Below are positions 15,231 to 24,690 of a stretch of DNA of 64,000 bases, piece by piece; within the stretch, counting starts at the first letter, position 1, and every line of letters begins with the position of its first letter. This DNA comes from Pseudomonadota bacterium (GTDB lineage: Bacteria > Desulfobacterota > Desulfovibrionia > Desulfovibrionales > Desulfovibrionaceae): NCBI GenBank assembly GCA_023419375.1, contig JAEZYD010000023.1:1-64000 (forward strand), in the 5' to 3' direction. The notes under the pieces are model-generated. The model had not been told where the DNA came from and ran no database searches. It was given only the letters and a program-made list of their open reading frames with translations. The position numbers and the translations under genes were made by a program.

Positions 15231-15764
15231 CTACTGCTCGGCGCTTTCCTGCAAAACGTCAACCCAGTGCGTCATGCGGGCGGTTTGTTCCAGGTACCAG
15301 AGCGATGCCATAAGCGGCGAAAGGGTGCCGCCGTTGGGGTCAAACATGGCAAGGGAACCGCTTTTGCGCAGGGTGTCCCACGCGCTCAGGGCGTCATTAA
15401 AAGCCTTGGAGCGTTCCGGGGCAAGGGTGGCGGCAACGCGCGCGCGTTGCGCGTTCAGGCGGGTTTCAAGACGTTCCTGTTCCGCGCTCATGCAGTCCTG
15501 CATGCCGGTTGTCACCCCCGCAGCCTCGTCCATGCAGGCCTGATAGGTCTGACTGAACAGATTCTCCACCGGAAGGGCGGAATCCTGCTGGTCAGGGCTG
15601 TCGGCGGCAGCGGCGGCGCTGGCATCCTGCTGCGCCGGGGCCGCGGCTTGCGGCGTGGCCTCTGCGGCAAGGGCGGGGTGGGCAACAAGCAGCACGGCAC
15701 AGAGCGCACTGAATGCGGCAAAACTGGCAAAGAACGTTGCAAAGGATCGACGAGCAGACGACAT
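15231..15764 (-). CDS. Secreted LprI-like (DUF1311) protein
   Basis: A 177-residue protein. The N-terminus is a signal peptide: basic MSSARRSF, a long hydrophobic core, and cleavage likely after PALAA. A low-complexity Ala/Gln/Asp linker follows (about 34-65). The C-terminal half has the LprI-type pattern QTYQACMDEAAGVTTGMQDCMSAEQERLETRLN, with two cysteines spaced as in the family and a long helix ending in ALSAWDTLRKS. Some LprI-domain proteins inhibit lysozyme and so protect the cell wall. Whether this one does is not known. It is expected in the periplasm. Single-gene unit with its own terminator, downstream of the repressor gene on the same strand. Confidence 0.75.
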   Translation of the reverse strand: MSSARRSFATFFASFAAFSALCAVLLVAHPALAAEATPQAAAPAQQDASAAAAADSPDQQDSALPVENLFSQTYQACMDEAAGVTTGMQDCMSAEQERLETRLNAQRARVAATLAPERSKAFNDALSAWDTLRKSGSLAMFDPNGGTLSPLMASLWYLEQTARMTHWVDVLQESAEQ

Positions 15765-15835
15765 CCCAGACTCCTTGGCGAAAAAACCTTATATGTTGAA
15801 AGTGTACGCGCGCCGGGTGTCGTGCGCAAGCATTC

Positions 15836-16525
15836 TTACCTGTATTCCCTTCCAGACCACAGCACGCGGCCAATAACCCTGAACTGCTCTGCGCAGTCGC
15901 CGCGCAGGTCAAGGCTCACAGGCGGATAGGCCGGGTTGACGCTGTTCAGCACAATCTTGCCGGGCAGCTTGTCGATGCGCTTTATATAGATGGCGTCTTC
16001 AAAGCCAACGGCATAAAGCCGCCCGGGGCTGATTTCCGTCTGGCCCCGATCCAGCAGCACCAGATCGTTGTCAAAAATCTCCGGCACCATGCTGTCGCCA
16101 GAAACACGCATGAGCACCATACGCCGGGGGTTGCCCTTGCGGCGTAAAAAATCGCCCCTGAAGGCATAGCTGCCCTGGCTGTGACTGTTGACCTCAAGAC
16201 TGCCCGTTCCGGCAGAGAGCCGCGCTTCTGCCAGCGGCACACTGATGAGATCCGTTTCGCAATCCGCTTGAATGCTGGGCAGTTCGCCATCCGCCGCTTC
16301 CGGCAGCCGCATGGGCCCGCTGCCAAAAAAAAGCCAGTGGGCGTTTACGCCTGTCTGGGCGGCGCAGGTCTGAATCCACGCAGGCGGCACTTCGCCGCGT
16401 TTGCGCGCACCGCTCACAGACTGCGGGGTGATGCCCAGCGATCTTGCCAGTTCCGCGTCGCTGACCACACTGAGGGCCTGCATAAGCCTTTGCAATGTTT
16501 CTTTGAAGTCTGATTTTTCGGGCAT
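15836..16525 (-). CDS. CI-like repressor with S24 (LexA-type) self-cleavage domain
   Basis: A 229-residue regulator. Residues about 5-70 are a phage CI-repressor-type helix-turn-helix (DAELARSLGITPQSVSGARKRGEVPPAWI). Residues about 95-229 are an S24 peptidase domain with the Ala105-Gly106 cleavage site (RLSAGTG), Ser145 in GDSMVPE and Lys182 in YIKRID. These are the elements needed for RecA-stimulated autocleavage. The start at 16525 follows GAGGAA and matches the family. It is divergent from umuDC across about 210 bases, so it probably represses that operon and its own promoter, releasing both on DNA damage. It could be a domesticated prophage repressor. No other phage genes are nearby. Confidence 0.9.
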   Translation of the reverse strand: MPEKSDFKETLQRLMQALSVVSDAELARSLGITPQSVSGARKRGEVPPAWIQTCAAQTGVNAHWLFFGSGPMRLPEAADGELPSIQADCETDLISVPLAEARLSAGTGSLEVNSHSQGSYAFRGDFLRRKGNPRRMVLMRVSGDSMVPEIFDNDLVLLDRGQTEISPGRLYAVGFEDAIYIKRIDKLPGKIVLNSVNPAYPPVSLDLRGDCAEQFRVIGRVLWSGREYR

Positions 16526-16735
16526 GGCGTTCCTCGCTTCCGCGCGAATGGGTGATTGCCGCACACGCTTTCGGCGGGGTTGTTTCAACTTTTCATTCAG
16601 GGTATCAATCTCAGGCGTTGCTTGCAAGGGTAAAATAAGCTAAAAACTGATGGTCGCGCGGTTTTGCTCCGCATTTTTGCATATTTTGCCATCCGCACCC
16701 ATTGGGCTGCGGTGAACCGATCCACAGGAGGCGGT

Positions 16736-17182
16736 ATGGCTTTCATTTCGTCTTCGCTGGAACTGCTGGCTCCGGCAGCGGCTGTTTCTGACTGCAGAGC
16801 GGGGCTGCCCCTGTATCTTGCGCCTGTGGAGGCGGGGTTTCCTTCTCCGGCGGAGGATTACCTTGACTGTAAGCTGGATCTGCATCGGCACATGGTGCGC
16901 AACGAGGCGGCCACCTTCTTTTTGCGCGCACATGGGGAATCCATGCTGGGCGCGGGTATTCATGACGGAGACCTGCTTGTGGTTGATCGCTCGGTAGATG
17001 CCGGGCACCGCAAGGTGGTCATAGCCGCGCTGGAAGGGGAGCTGACCGTCAAGCGCCTGCTGCGCCGCGATGGGCGCGTCTTGCTTGCGCCCGAGAACCC
17101 CAGGTTTGACCCCATCGACATTACAGAAAGCGAATTCGTGCACATTTGGGGCGTTGTCACCTATGTCGTCCACAAGCTCTGA
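16736..17182 (+). CDS. umuD: UmuD-like DNA polymerase V accessory protein
   Basis: A 148-residue UmuD. It shows the cleavage site Ala33-Gly34 in VEAGFPSPAEDY, the catalytic Ser69 in HGESMLGAGI and Lys106 in LTVKRL. Activated RecA should trigger removal of the first 33 residues, giving the form that assembles with UmuC. The start at 16736 is set by AGGAGG just upstream and by family length. The last 20 bases overlap umuC, so the two are translated together. A CI-like repressor with the same type of protease domain is divergently transcribed. No E. coli-type LexA box (CTGT-N8-ACAG) is apparent upstream. Confidence 0.93.
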   Translation: MAFISSSLELLAPAAAVSDCRAGLPLYLAPVEAGFPSPAEDYLDCKLDLHRHMVRNEAATFFLRAHGESMLGAGIHDGDLLVVDRSVDAGHRKVVIAALEGELTVKRLLRRDGRVLLAPENPRFDPIDITESEFVHIWGVVTYVVHKL

Positions 17183-18491
17183 TTCGCCAGCGTCCCTGTG
17201 GGCGCTTGTGGACTGCAACAATTTTTACGCCTCGTGTGAAAAACTGTTCCGGCCCGATCTTGCCGATCGCCCTGTGGTGGTGCTTTCCAATAACGATGGC
17301 TGCATTGTGTCGCGCTCGGCAGAGGCCAAGGCTCTGGGCATCCCCATGGGCGCGCCGGAATTCAAGCTGCGCTCCCAGTTGCGCGCGCTGAATGTGGCGG
17401 TATTTTCCTCAAATTACGCGCTGTACGGCGATATTTCCGCGCGGGTGGTCGATATTCTGGAGCAGTGCTGCGCTCAGGCGGAGCCGTACTCCATTGATGA
17501 ATCCTTTTTGCGGCTTGAGGCCCCCCAGCGGGCCAATCTGCCGGAGTTTTGCCGCGATGTGCGGCAACGCATCCAGCGCTGGACGGGGATCACAGTTTCC
17601 GTTGGGGTCGGCGCAACGCGCACCCTTGCCAAGATTGCCACACATGTGGCCAAAAAGCATCCGTCCTACGGGGGCGTGTTTTCCCTGGCACGGCAAGAGT
17701 GCGACATTGACCGCGTGCTTGCGGGTACTCCCGTTGAGGATGTTTGGGGCGTGGGGCGGCGGCAGGCGCGGCGCTTGTGGGCCGAGGGCATCTGCACGGC
17801 CCTGCATCTAAAAAATGCTGACGACATCATGCTGCGCCGTCTGCTCACCGTGACGGGCTGGCGCACGGCTCTGGAATTGCGCGGCGTTCCCTGCCTCGGC
17901 AACGAGACCGCCCCTGTGGCGCGCAAAACACTCATGTCCACGCGTTCTTTTGCGCAGCGCATCCACGACAAGGCCATGCTGGCGCAGGCGCTTTCCACCT
18001 TTGCCGTGCGCGCGGCCACGCGGCTGCGGCGCGAGGGCCTTGTGGCCAGCGGGCTTGGCGTGCACATCCGCACTGCGCGCCCCGGTCAGGCGGCAGCGGG
18101 GGAGCGGCTTTACGACCAGACCGCCCAGTGCCCCCTGCCCATGCCTACGGCTGACAGCCAGATGTTCATTCGCAAGGCGCTGGAGGGGCTGGAGCGTATA
18201 TTTTTGCCCGGTTTTGCCTATGCCAAGGCAGGGGTGATGCTCTACGGCCTTGAGCGGGCTGATGCTGTGCAGGGCAGTTTGCTGGCCCTTGCGGCCGGGC
18301 TTGAATCCGGCGGCGACGGACGGCGGCAGAGCCTCATGCGCTCGCTGGACAACATCAATAACCGCTTTGGCCGCGATACGGTTATCTTTGGCGCGCAGGG
18401 CATGGGTGAGGCTCCCTGGCATATGCGGCAGGAACACCGCTCCCCCCGCCTCACAACCAGCTGGGATGAACTCCCGCTTGCCCGCTGCTGA
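17163..18491 (+). CDS. umuC: UmuC-like Y-family DNA polymerase
   Basis: A 442-residue catalytic subunit of translesion polymerase V. Hallmarks: ALVDCNNFYASCEKLF at the N-terminus (first catalytic Asp), VVVLSNNDGCIVSRS, YSIDESFLRL (the DE pair), TGITVSVGVGATRTLAKIATHVAK, the HhH region GVGRRQARRLWAEG, and the little-finger domain; the conserved LMRSLDNINNRFGRDTV lies near the C-terminus. The start at 17163 overlaps the end of umuD. Together they allow mutagenic bypass of DNA lesions after damage. The length is slightly greater than E. coli UmuC (422). Confidence 0.94.
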   Translation: MSSTSSDSPASLWALVDCNNFYASCEKLFRPDLADRPVVVLSNNDGCIVSRSAEAKALGIPMGAPEFKLRSQLRALNVAVFSSNYALYGDISARVVDILEQCCAQAEPYSIDESFLRLEAPQRANLPEFCRDVRQRIQRWTGITVSVGVGATRTLAKIATHVAKKHPSYGGVFSLARQECDIDRVLAGTPVEDVWGVGRRQARRLWAEGICTALHLKNADDIMLRRLLTVTGWRTALELRGVPCLGNETAPVARKTLMSTRSFAQRIHDKAMLAQALSTFAVRAATRLRREGLVASGLGVHIRTARPGQAAAGERLYDQTAQCPLPMPTADSQMFIRKALEGLERIFLPGFAYAKAGVMLYGLERADAVQGSLLALAAGLESGGDGRRQSLMRSLDNINNRFGRDTVIFGAQGMGEAPWHMRQEHRSPRLTTSWDELPLARC

Positions 18492-18949
18492 AAAAGTTCT
18501 TCCCATTTTCTGTTGCCTCCCCGCCCTTGAGCCTGTGTATTTTCCATCGCGAGAGCGTTGTTTTGTGTTTTGTATATATTGAATAATTTTATGATGTATA
18601 AAATTATTTATAATGTATTATAACGCAGCAAATTTTCAGATTTGCACAAAATTTTGTTTTAGAGTAGTGTAGAAATATCGGTGCAGAAACTACAAAAATC
18701 ATAGGAACGTAGTATAACATTCTGCGTGTAGAGTTGTGATTTTTTTCTGCCATGGCTGTTTAACGATTTTGTCCTAACATTATGGAAGTTCGGTAATAAC
18801 CGAGGAGGCGTTCAAGAGCTGGTGCTGTCTGCGCTGATGACTCCAGCCCGTTCGTTTTGACGGCCATATTGGGGCCGTGCTTCCATATACTCGTCCCTCC
18901 CCAGGGGCTACACCCGCAGCGGTTTTCTGCTGCGGCAGAAGGAGAGTAT
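18492..18949. other. AT-rich spacer with proVWX upstream elements
   Basis: No gene is seen. The first 250 bases are very AT-rich and could hold the promoter. A small palindrome TCGGTaataACCGA lies at 18790-18803. A hairpin CCGCAGC / GCTGCGG (18914-18935) ends a few bases before the AAGGAGAG ribosome site of proV and may affect its translation. No T-tract terminator for umuC was recognised. Confidence 0.5.
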
Positions 18950-20158
18950 ATGGCGAAGATTTCCGTCAAAAATCTGTTCAAGGTCTTTGGGCCAAACCCG
19001 GAGCATGCCCTTCAACTGGCATCCAAGGGGCGTTCCCGCGAAGATATTTTGCGGCAGACCCGCTCCACCGTGGCGCTGCGTGATGTTTCCCTCGATATAG
19101 CAGAGCGTGAGCTGCTCGTGGTCATGGGGCTTTCCGGCAGCGGCAAGTCCACACTGCTGCGCTGCCTCAACGGGCTCATCATGCCCACGGCTGGCTCCGT
19201 GCTGGTGGATGATCAGGACATCATGCAGATGAAACCGCGCGAGCTGCGCCGCGTGCGGCAACGCTGCTTTGGCATGGTTTTTCAGAATTTTGCCCTTTTT
19301 CCACACCGCACTGTGTTGCAAAATGCAGCCTTCGGCCTTGAGGCCATGGGTGTGGGCGAGGCCCTGCGCCTGAAAAAAGGCGGCGAAATGCTCGAGCGCG
19401 TGGGCCTTTCCCAATGGGCCAATGCCTATCCCCGGCAGCTTTCCGGCGGCATGAAGCAGCGTGTGGGCCTTGCCCGCGCCCTGGCAATGGAGCCGGAAGT
19501 GCTGCTCATGGACGAGGCCTTCAGCGCGCTTGATCCGCTTATCCGGCAGGAAATGCAGGAGGAACTCCTGACGCTCCAGCAGGATATCCACAAAACCATC
19601 ATCTTTATTACCCACGACCTGAACGAAGCCTTCCGGCTTGGCGACCGCATAGTGCTGTTGCAGGACGGCGCAGTGGTGCAGGCCGGCACGCCGGAACAGA
19701 TACTGCAATCGCCCGCCAACAACCACGTGGCCCGCTTTGTGGCCTCCGCCGATGTGACCCATGTGCTCACGGCGGGCGGCATCATGAAAAGGTCGGAAGA
19801 CTGGGCCGTGCTGGGCCATGACGGGCCGCATTCCGTTTTGCGCAAGATGGCCGCGCATTCCATAAGCTCCCTGTTTGTCATTGATGGGCAGCGGCGATTT
19901 GCGGGCATTCTGTATGCCGCCGATGCCGAGCGCATGGTGGCCGAAGGCAAGACGGACATTGCCGCCATCACCCAGCGCGACATAACAACAGTTTCGCCCT
20001 CGACCCCCATTGCAGAAGTAATGCCCATCATGGCTGAACTTCCTTATCCACTGGCCGTTGTTGACGAGCGACAGAAGCTTCAGGGCGTCATTGTGCGCGG
20101 CCTGCTGCTGGCGGCAATGGTGGAGGGCATGGAAGCGGGAGGTCAGAATGCTGCCTAG
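18950..20158 (+). CDS. proV: Glycine betaine/proline ABC transporter, ATP-binding protein with CBS domains
   Basis: A 402-residue ATPase of the ProV/OpuAA type. Walker A is GLSGSGKST, the signature LSGGMKQRV, Walker B VLLMDEAFSALD, and the switch histidine lies in FITHDLNEAF. The opening KVFGPNPEHALQL with the extended Q-x-x-STVALRDVSLDI is typical of the betaine family. Residues about 285-395 are two CBS repeats, which in OpuA sense ionic strength or c-di-AMP. It powers uptake of compatible solutes such as glycine betaine across the inner membrane. Its start follows AAGGAGAG. The stop lies within the start of proW (11-base overlap). Confidence 0.94.
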   Translation: MAKISVKNLFKVFGPNPEHALQLASKGRSREDILRQTRSTVALRDVSLDIAERELLVVMGLSGSGKSTLLRCLNGLIMPTAGSVLVDDQDIMQMKPRELRRVRQRCFGMVFQNFALFPHRTVLQNAAFGLEAMGVGEALRLKKGGEMLERVGLSQWANAYPRQLSGGMKQRVGLARALAMEPEVLLMDEAFSALDPLIRQEMQEELLTLQQDIHKTIIFITHDLNEAFRLGDRIVLLQDGAVVQAGTPEQILQSPANNHVARFVASADVTHVLTAGGIMKRSEDWAVLGHDGPHSVLRKMAAHSISSLFVIDGQRRFAGILYAADAERMVAEGKTDIAAITQRDITTVSPSTPIAEVMPIMAELPYPLAVVDERQKLQGVIVRGLLLAAMVEGMEAGGQNAA

Positions 20159-20987
20159 AATCCCCCTGGCCGAGAGCATTGACGCCTCCGTAGATTTTTT
20201 GGTGGAAACCTGCTCGGATTTTACCCGCGCCGGTTCTGCCGCAATGGGTAAACTGCTGGACGGCTTTGAAAATCTGCTCATGCTGCCCCAGCCCTGGCTG
20301 TTCATCATCCTGCTGGGTCTTGTGTGCTGGTGGGCCACGCGCAGCATCAAGTTGCCCGCCTTTTCCATGCTGGGCTTTGCCCTGCTGTGGAATCTTGGCT
20401 TATGGGAACCGACCATGAGCACGCTGGCCCTGGTACTTTCCGCAACCTTGCTTTCCGTGTTGCTGGGGGTTCCCTGCGGCATTCTGGCGGCAGTATCGCG
20501 TTGGGGCAGGCAAATCATCATGCCAGTGCTGGACGTTATGCAGACCATGCCCGCATTTGTGTATCTTATCCCCGCCATTCCCTTTTTCGGTATTGGCAAG
20601 GTAAGCGCTGTAGTGGCAACGGTGGTCTTTTCCGTGCCGCCAGCCATTCGCCTTACCTGCCTGGGCATCCGGCAGATTCCCGCAGACCTTGTGGAATGCG
20701 CCGAAGCCTTTGGCCTCACGCGTGTGCAGCGCCTGCGCAAGCTTGAGCTGCCCCTTGCCATGCCTACCATTGTGGCAGGCGTGAACCAGACAATCATGCT
20801 GGCGCTTTCCATGGCGGTCATTGCCGCCATGATCGGCGCGCGCGGCCTTGGCGGCGAAGTCTGGAAAGCCATCCAGAGATTGCAGATCGGAAATGGCTTT
20901 GAAGCCGGGCTTGGAATTGTTATCGTGGCAATCACACTTGATCGCCTCTTTCGTGCGTTGGCGCAAAAATGCGCCGGACAAAATTAG
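20148..20987 (+). CDS. proW: Glycine betaine/proline ABC transporter, permease
   Basis: A 279-residue permease with an N-terminal soluble segment (ESIDASVDFLVETCSDFTR) then about six membrane helices. The binding-protein-dependent permease motif is ECAEAFGLTRVQRLRKLELPLAMPTIVAGV (EAA loop contacting ProV). VMQTMPAFVYLIPAIPFFGIG is strongly conserved in ProW/OpuAB. The start at 20148 overlaps the end of proV. It forms the membrane channel with ProV and the substrate-binding protein encoded just downstream. The three genes are a compact operon. Confidence 0.94.
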   Translation: MLPRIPLAESIDASVDFLVETCSDFTRAGSAAMGKLLDGFENLLMLPQPWLFIILLGLVCWWATRSIKLPAFSMLGFALLWNLGLWEPTMSTLALVLSATLLSVLLGVPCGILAAVSRWGRQIIMPVLDVMQTMPAFVYLIPAIPFFGIGKVSAVVATVVFSVPPAIRLTCLGIRQIPADLVECAEAFGLTRVQRLRKLELPLAMPTIVAGVNQTIMLALSMAVIAAMIGARGLGGEVWKAIQRLQIGNGFEAGLGIVIVAITLDRLFRALAQKCAGQN

Positions 20988-21000
20988 ACGGGAGGACGCA

Positions 21001-21867
21001 ATGACACGCAGACTTTTTATAATGGTGCTTGCCATCATGGTTTTGTGGGCGTGGCCTACCCAGGCCTCTGCCGGCAGCAAACAGAACAAAACTCTTAAAA
21101 TTGTCTATGTTGAATGGGATTGCGCCACTGCCTCCAGCAATCTTGCCAAGGCCGTGCTGGAAGACAAGCTCGGCTACAAGGTGGAGTTGCTGCCCGTTAC
21201 CCAGCCAATATTATGGACGAGTATTGCTACCGGCGATGCCGATGCCATGGTGACTGCCTGGTTGCCGGATACCCACGCCGCCATGTACAGCAAGGTGAAA
21301 AATCAGGTGGAAATGCTGGGCAAGCTTACGGACGGCGCGCGTCTGGGGCTGGCCGTGCCGGACTATGTGTCGCTCAAGTCCATTGATGAACTGGACGCCA
21401 ATGCGGACAAGTTCAAGGGGCGCATTGTGGGCATTGATCCGGGTTCCGGCCTGATGCAGCTTACGGAAAAAGCTCTGAAAGATTATGGTATTAAGCAGTT
21501 GCAGCTTGTGGAGGGCAGTGGAACCATCATGACCTCCAGTCTGGCCGAGGCCATCCGCAAGCAGGAATGGATTGTGGTAACGGCATGGTCGCCCCACTGG
21601 ATGTTTGGCCGCTGGCAGATGCATTATCTGGATGATCCGCTGGGCAGCCTGGGCAGGGAAGAAGGCATCTTCAAGGTCGGCCGCAAGGGCCTGAAAAAGG
21701 ACCACCCCGATGCCTGGGCCTTTCTGACCAACTTCCGGTACGAAGATCCGGGCCAGCTCCAGAGGCTCATGAACTGGAATCAGGAAAAGGGGGCTGATCC
21801 TCTGGTAAACGCCCGCCGCTTCATAAAGGAAAATCCCCAGCTGGTAGAAGCCTGGCTTAAAAAATAA
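21001..21867 (+). CDS. proX: Glycine betaine ABC transporter, periplasmic substrate-binding protein
   Basis: A 288-residue OpuAC-type binding protein. The N-terminus (MTRRLFIMVLAIMVLWAWPTQASA) is a signal peptide without a lipobox, so a soluble periplasmic protein is expected. The mature part begins KTLKIVYVEWDCATASSNLAKAVLE, and has DAMVTAWLPDTHAAMY, GIDPGSGLMQLTEKAL and VVTAWSPHWMFGRW, where tryptophans and tyrosines normally form the aromatic cage for a quaternary amine. It follows proW by 13 bases with GGGAGGA before the ATG. Confidence 0.92.
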   Translation: MTRRLFIMVLAIMVLWAWPTQASAGSKQNKTLKIVYVEWDCATASSNLAKAVLEDKLGYKVELLPVTQPILWTSIATGDADAMVTAWLPDTHAAMYSKVKNQVEMLGKLTDGARLGLAVPDYVSLKSIDELDANADKFKGRIVGIDPGSGLMQLTEKALKDYGIKQLQLVEGSGTIMTSSLAEAIRKQEWIVVTAWSPHWMFGRWQMHYLDDPLGSLGREEGIFKVGRKGLKKDHPDAWAFLTNFRYEDPGQLQRLMNWNQEKGADPLVNARRFIKENPQLVEAWLKK

Positions 21868-21904
21868 TTGATACCTGCAAGAGGTGTTGTTGTTCCCCCT
21901 GATG

Positions 21905-21936
21905 CACCCCGGTTGCCCGCAAAGGCCGCCGGGGTG
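21905..21936. terminator. Hairpin between convergent proX and comEC
   Basis: CACCCCGG (21905-21912) pairs with CCGGGGTG (21929-21936). It lies 38 bases past the proX stop and 8 before the comEC stop. There is no clear T-run, so it is probably a weak bidirectional terminator. Confidence 0.45.
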
Positions 21937-21943
21937 TATGCGT

Positions 21944-24637
21944 TCAGGGCCGCGCAGACTGAACGGCTGGCACCCCGAAGCTATCGCCGAGGGCGGGCCA
22001 GATAATCCGCACCGCACCGTCGCGCCCCGTGTAGTGCAGCGGCGCATTCGCGGCAGCGCACCACTGGCGCAATGGTTGCGAAGGGTAGCCGTAGCGGTTT
22101 TCAAATCCACATGAGGCGACCACTACACCGGGCTGCACCGCCGCATAAAATTCCGGCAAAAATCCAGTGGCGGAGCCGTGGTGCGGTGCAACAACAACTT
22201 CGGCGCGCAGGTCATCTCCGTTATCGAGCAGGCGGCGCAGCACAGGGCGCTCCGCATCGCCCAAAAACAGGGCAAGACCACGGCCATGCTGGGTCAGCCG
22301 GGCCACCACCGAGGCATCGTTGCCTTGCCATGTGTTCCACTCGTTGATTGGCGGGTGCAGAACTTCCAGGCGCAGACCCAGAGACGGTTTGCCCAGTATC
22401 AGAACATCCCCGCGCACAAGGGCGCGGCTGTTGTGGGCCGTGCGCGCCGCAAGCCACTGCTCGCCCCAGCTGCCCTTGCCTTCGCGCCCGTTGTCCAGCA
22501 GGTGATCCACCCGAAAAACGCGCAGTATGTGCAGCAATCCGCCCATGTGGTCAAGGTCGGGATGGGTGTTGAGTATGGCGGCCAGGCGAGGCGCGTCATT
22601 ATAGGCCAGGGCCGGGGCCACCAGCGCCTGCCCCGGATCAAAACGCGGCGAGGCGCTGCCCCCGCCGTCCAGCAGCAGGCGCACGTGCCCCGGCAGACGC
22701 AGTAACAGGGCCTGACTCTGGCCTACATCCAGCACATCAAGGCGAATATGGTCTGACAGGCGTTCTGCGGTGCGCAGGGCCGGGCCAACGCATAACAGCA
22801 GCGCCCCGGCCAGCAGCAGACGTTGCGCCGCGCGGGGCAGGTCTGCGCGCCCCGCCTTCAGCGCCAGCGCCCCAAGCAAGGCCGCAAAAGCTGGCAGGGC
22901 TGTCCAGTGCGGGCGCAGCAGGGCCGGGGGCTGCAACAGGTTTGCGCCAGCCAGCCACGCAAGGCAGTCTGTAAGCCATTGGCAGGGCAGGGCCGCCATG
23001 TCCAGCACTGCCCGCGCCGCAAGGTCAAGGCCCATGGCGGACAGGAACAGGCCAAGCACCGTGGCGGGCAACACCAGCATGTCGGCCACGGGCAGCCAGA
23101 GCACATTGAGCCAGAACCAGTGCCCCATATTGTTGAACAGCAACATGTTTAGAGGCAGCAGAGCAATCTGGATGCCCAGGGAAACCAGAAATATCCGCGT
23201 TAATGCCCACGTTCCCCGTCTGAGCCTTTGATTCATGCGTCTGCCAAAGCCTCCGCTCCGCCGTATCTGCGCTGCCGGATCCGGCTCCGGGGCCAGCACC
23301 CGCAGCCAGGGCAGGCTCATGCCGATGACCGCCACGCACAGCACGGAAAGTTGCAGGCCTGTATCCAGCATGCTCAGGGGGGAGACCACGCTGATGCAGA
23401 GCAGGGCGGCGCAGAGCACATCAAGCGTTGTGTGGGGCCGCCCGCGCAAAAAATAGACTGCAAGAAGCAGCAGCATGACGGCAGCCCGCAGCAAAGACGC
23501 CGGGGCATCGCCCAGCCACAGGTAGGCCAGTGCCGGCGGCAGTGTGGCCAGCAGCGCCCAGACGGCGCGAGGGCGGCGCAGGTAGATGCCGGGGCGAACC
23601 CGTGCGGCGGCAAGCACGCAGAGCAGGCCCACAAGCCCCGCCACAGTGAGGTGCTGGCCGGAAAGGGCGAGGCTGTGCACCAGCGTGGCCGAGGCAAAAT
23701 TGTTCAAAGTCTGCTGGTTCAGGTATTGCCTGTCGCCAAAGAGCAGGGCCAGCAGAATGGCCTTGCCCTGCGAAAGCTTGTGCTGCGTGAGTTTGTCTTG
23801 TGCGAGCTGGGTATGGGATGGCGGAGCGGAAGCGCCAGCCGCTATGATTTCGTCTGGCTTGTCTGTGTGGGACTGTGCCGCCTCCTGAGCCGGAAACAGG
23901 GCGTGTACAAAATCTTGCCGCAAGGATTCGCGCCAGCGGGCGGAAAGGGTCGGCTGGCCGGAAATACGCGGCTGCCCCTGATTGCCCAGAGTCCACATGC
24001 GCCAGCGCACGCCCTGAGCGGCCAGCCACAGGCCCCAGTCGGTCTGGCCTTCGTTGGCAAAGCCCTGCGCGGGCATGGGCCGCCGCGTCAGGCAGACTGT
24101 CTGGCCAGGGAGCGGAGGAGAAAGGGCAATGGCGGCAGTGGGGGCTTCCCATGTCCAGGCCAGTTTGCCGGGCAGAGGACGAATGGTTGAATTTGCGGCG
24201 TCTGGCGGTACTGCGGCAGCATCAAAGGCAGAGGTCAGGCTGTCCGTGCTGTCTGCATAGGCGGGGTGCACATCGCTCAGCAGCAGGCGCAGGCGGTTGT
24301 CGGGCAGGCCCTGCATATCGCGCACAATCCCGCACACTCGCGGCGGTTGGGCGGAGTCGTGCAGCCATTGGGGCGGCTGGTTCGCCTGACCTGACGATGG
24401 CAGCACTGCGTGCCAGGGTGAGTCATAAAGCTGCCAGCAACCTGTCAAAAAGCCTCCCAGCAGGCACAGGGCCGCCAGAGCCGTGCGCGCGGCGCGCCAC
24501 AGGCGGGCATCCGCAAAAAACAGCACCAAGGCGCAGCAAAGCGAGGGCAGGGGCCAGGGGGCCGCGGTAATGCCCGCTATCCAGAAGCCCAGATACGTCT
24601 GCCAGAGCAGGGGGGCTTGCAATGGAGGGTGCCGCAT
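21944..24637 (-). CDS. comEC: ComEC/Rec2-family DNA uptake protein
   Basis: An 897-residue inner-membrane protein. It has an N-terminal hydrophobic and OB-like DUF4131 segment (to about 270), the Competence domain with many helices (about 300-590; LVHSLALSGQHLTVAGLVGLL is the family hallmark), and a C-terminal metallo-beta-lactamase domain (about 640-897) with DVGQSQALLL and the metal motif HPDLDHMGGL. ComEC forms the channel for single-stranded DNA in natural transformation, and the C-terminal domain may be the nuclease that degrades the other strand. The start at MRHPPLQAP (24637) fits the family. No other competence genes are in the window. Confidence 0.92.
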   Translation of the reverse strand: MRHPPLQAPLLWQTYLGFWIAGITAAPWPLPSLCCALVLFFADARLWRAARTALAALCLLGGFLTGCWQLYDSPWHAVLPSSGQANQPPQWLHDSAQPPRVCGIVRDMQGLPDNRLRLLLSDVHPAYADSTDSLTSAFDAAAVPPDAANSTIRPLPGKLAWTWEAPTAAIALSPPLPGQTVCLTRRPMPAQGFANEGQTDWGLWLAAQGVRWRMWTLGNQGQPRISGQPTLSARWRESLRQDFVHALFPAQEAAQSHTDKPDEIIAAGASAPPSHTQLAQDKLTQHKLSQGKAILLALLFGDRQYLNQQTLNNFASATLVHSLALSGQHLTVAGLVGLLCVLAAARVRPGIYLRRPRAVWALLATLPPALAYLWLGDAPASLLRAAVMLLLLAVYFLRGRPHTTLDVLCAALLCISVVSPLSMLDTGLQLSVLCVAVIGMSLPWLRVLAPEPDPAAQIRRSGGFGRRMNQRLRRGTWALTRIFLVSLGIQIALLPLNMLLFNNMGHWFWLNVLWLPVADMLVLPATVLGLFLSAMGLDLAARAVLDMAALPCQWLTDCLAWLAGANLLQPPALLRPHWTALPAFAALLGALALKAGRADLPRAAQRLLLAGALLLCVGPALRTAERLSDHIRLDVLDVGQSQALLLRLPGHVRLLLDGGGSASPRFDPGQALVAPALAYNDAPRLAAILNTHPDLDHMGGLLHILRVFRVDHLLDNGREGKGSWGEQWLAARTAHNSRALVRGDVLILGKPSLGLRLEVLHPPINEWNTWQGNDASVVARLTQHGRGLALFLGDAERPVLRRLLDNGDDLRAEVVVAPHHGSATGFLPEFYAAVQPGVVVASCGFENRYGYPSQPLRQWCAAANAPLHYTGRDGAVRIIWPALGDSFGVPAVQSARP

Positions 24638-24690
24638 GACGAACCTTGTGGAAGGGATGTACCGCGCGGTTGCGGCGGGGCAGTGAGCGT

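Noticed and set aside
16526..16735. LexA-type SOS box between the repressor and umuD
   Set aside because: No CTGT-N8-ACAG or clear variant could be found in the spacer.
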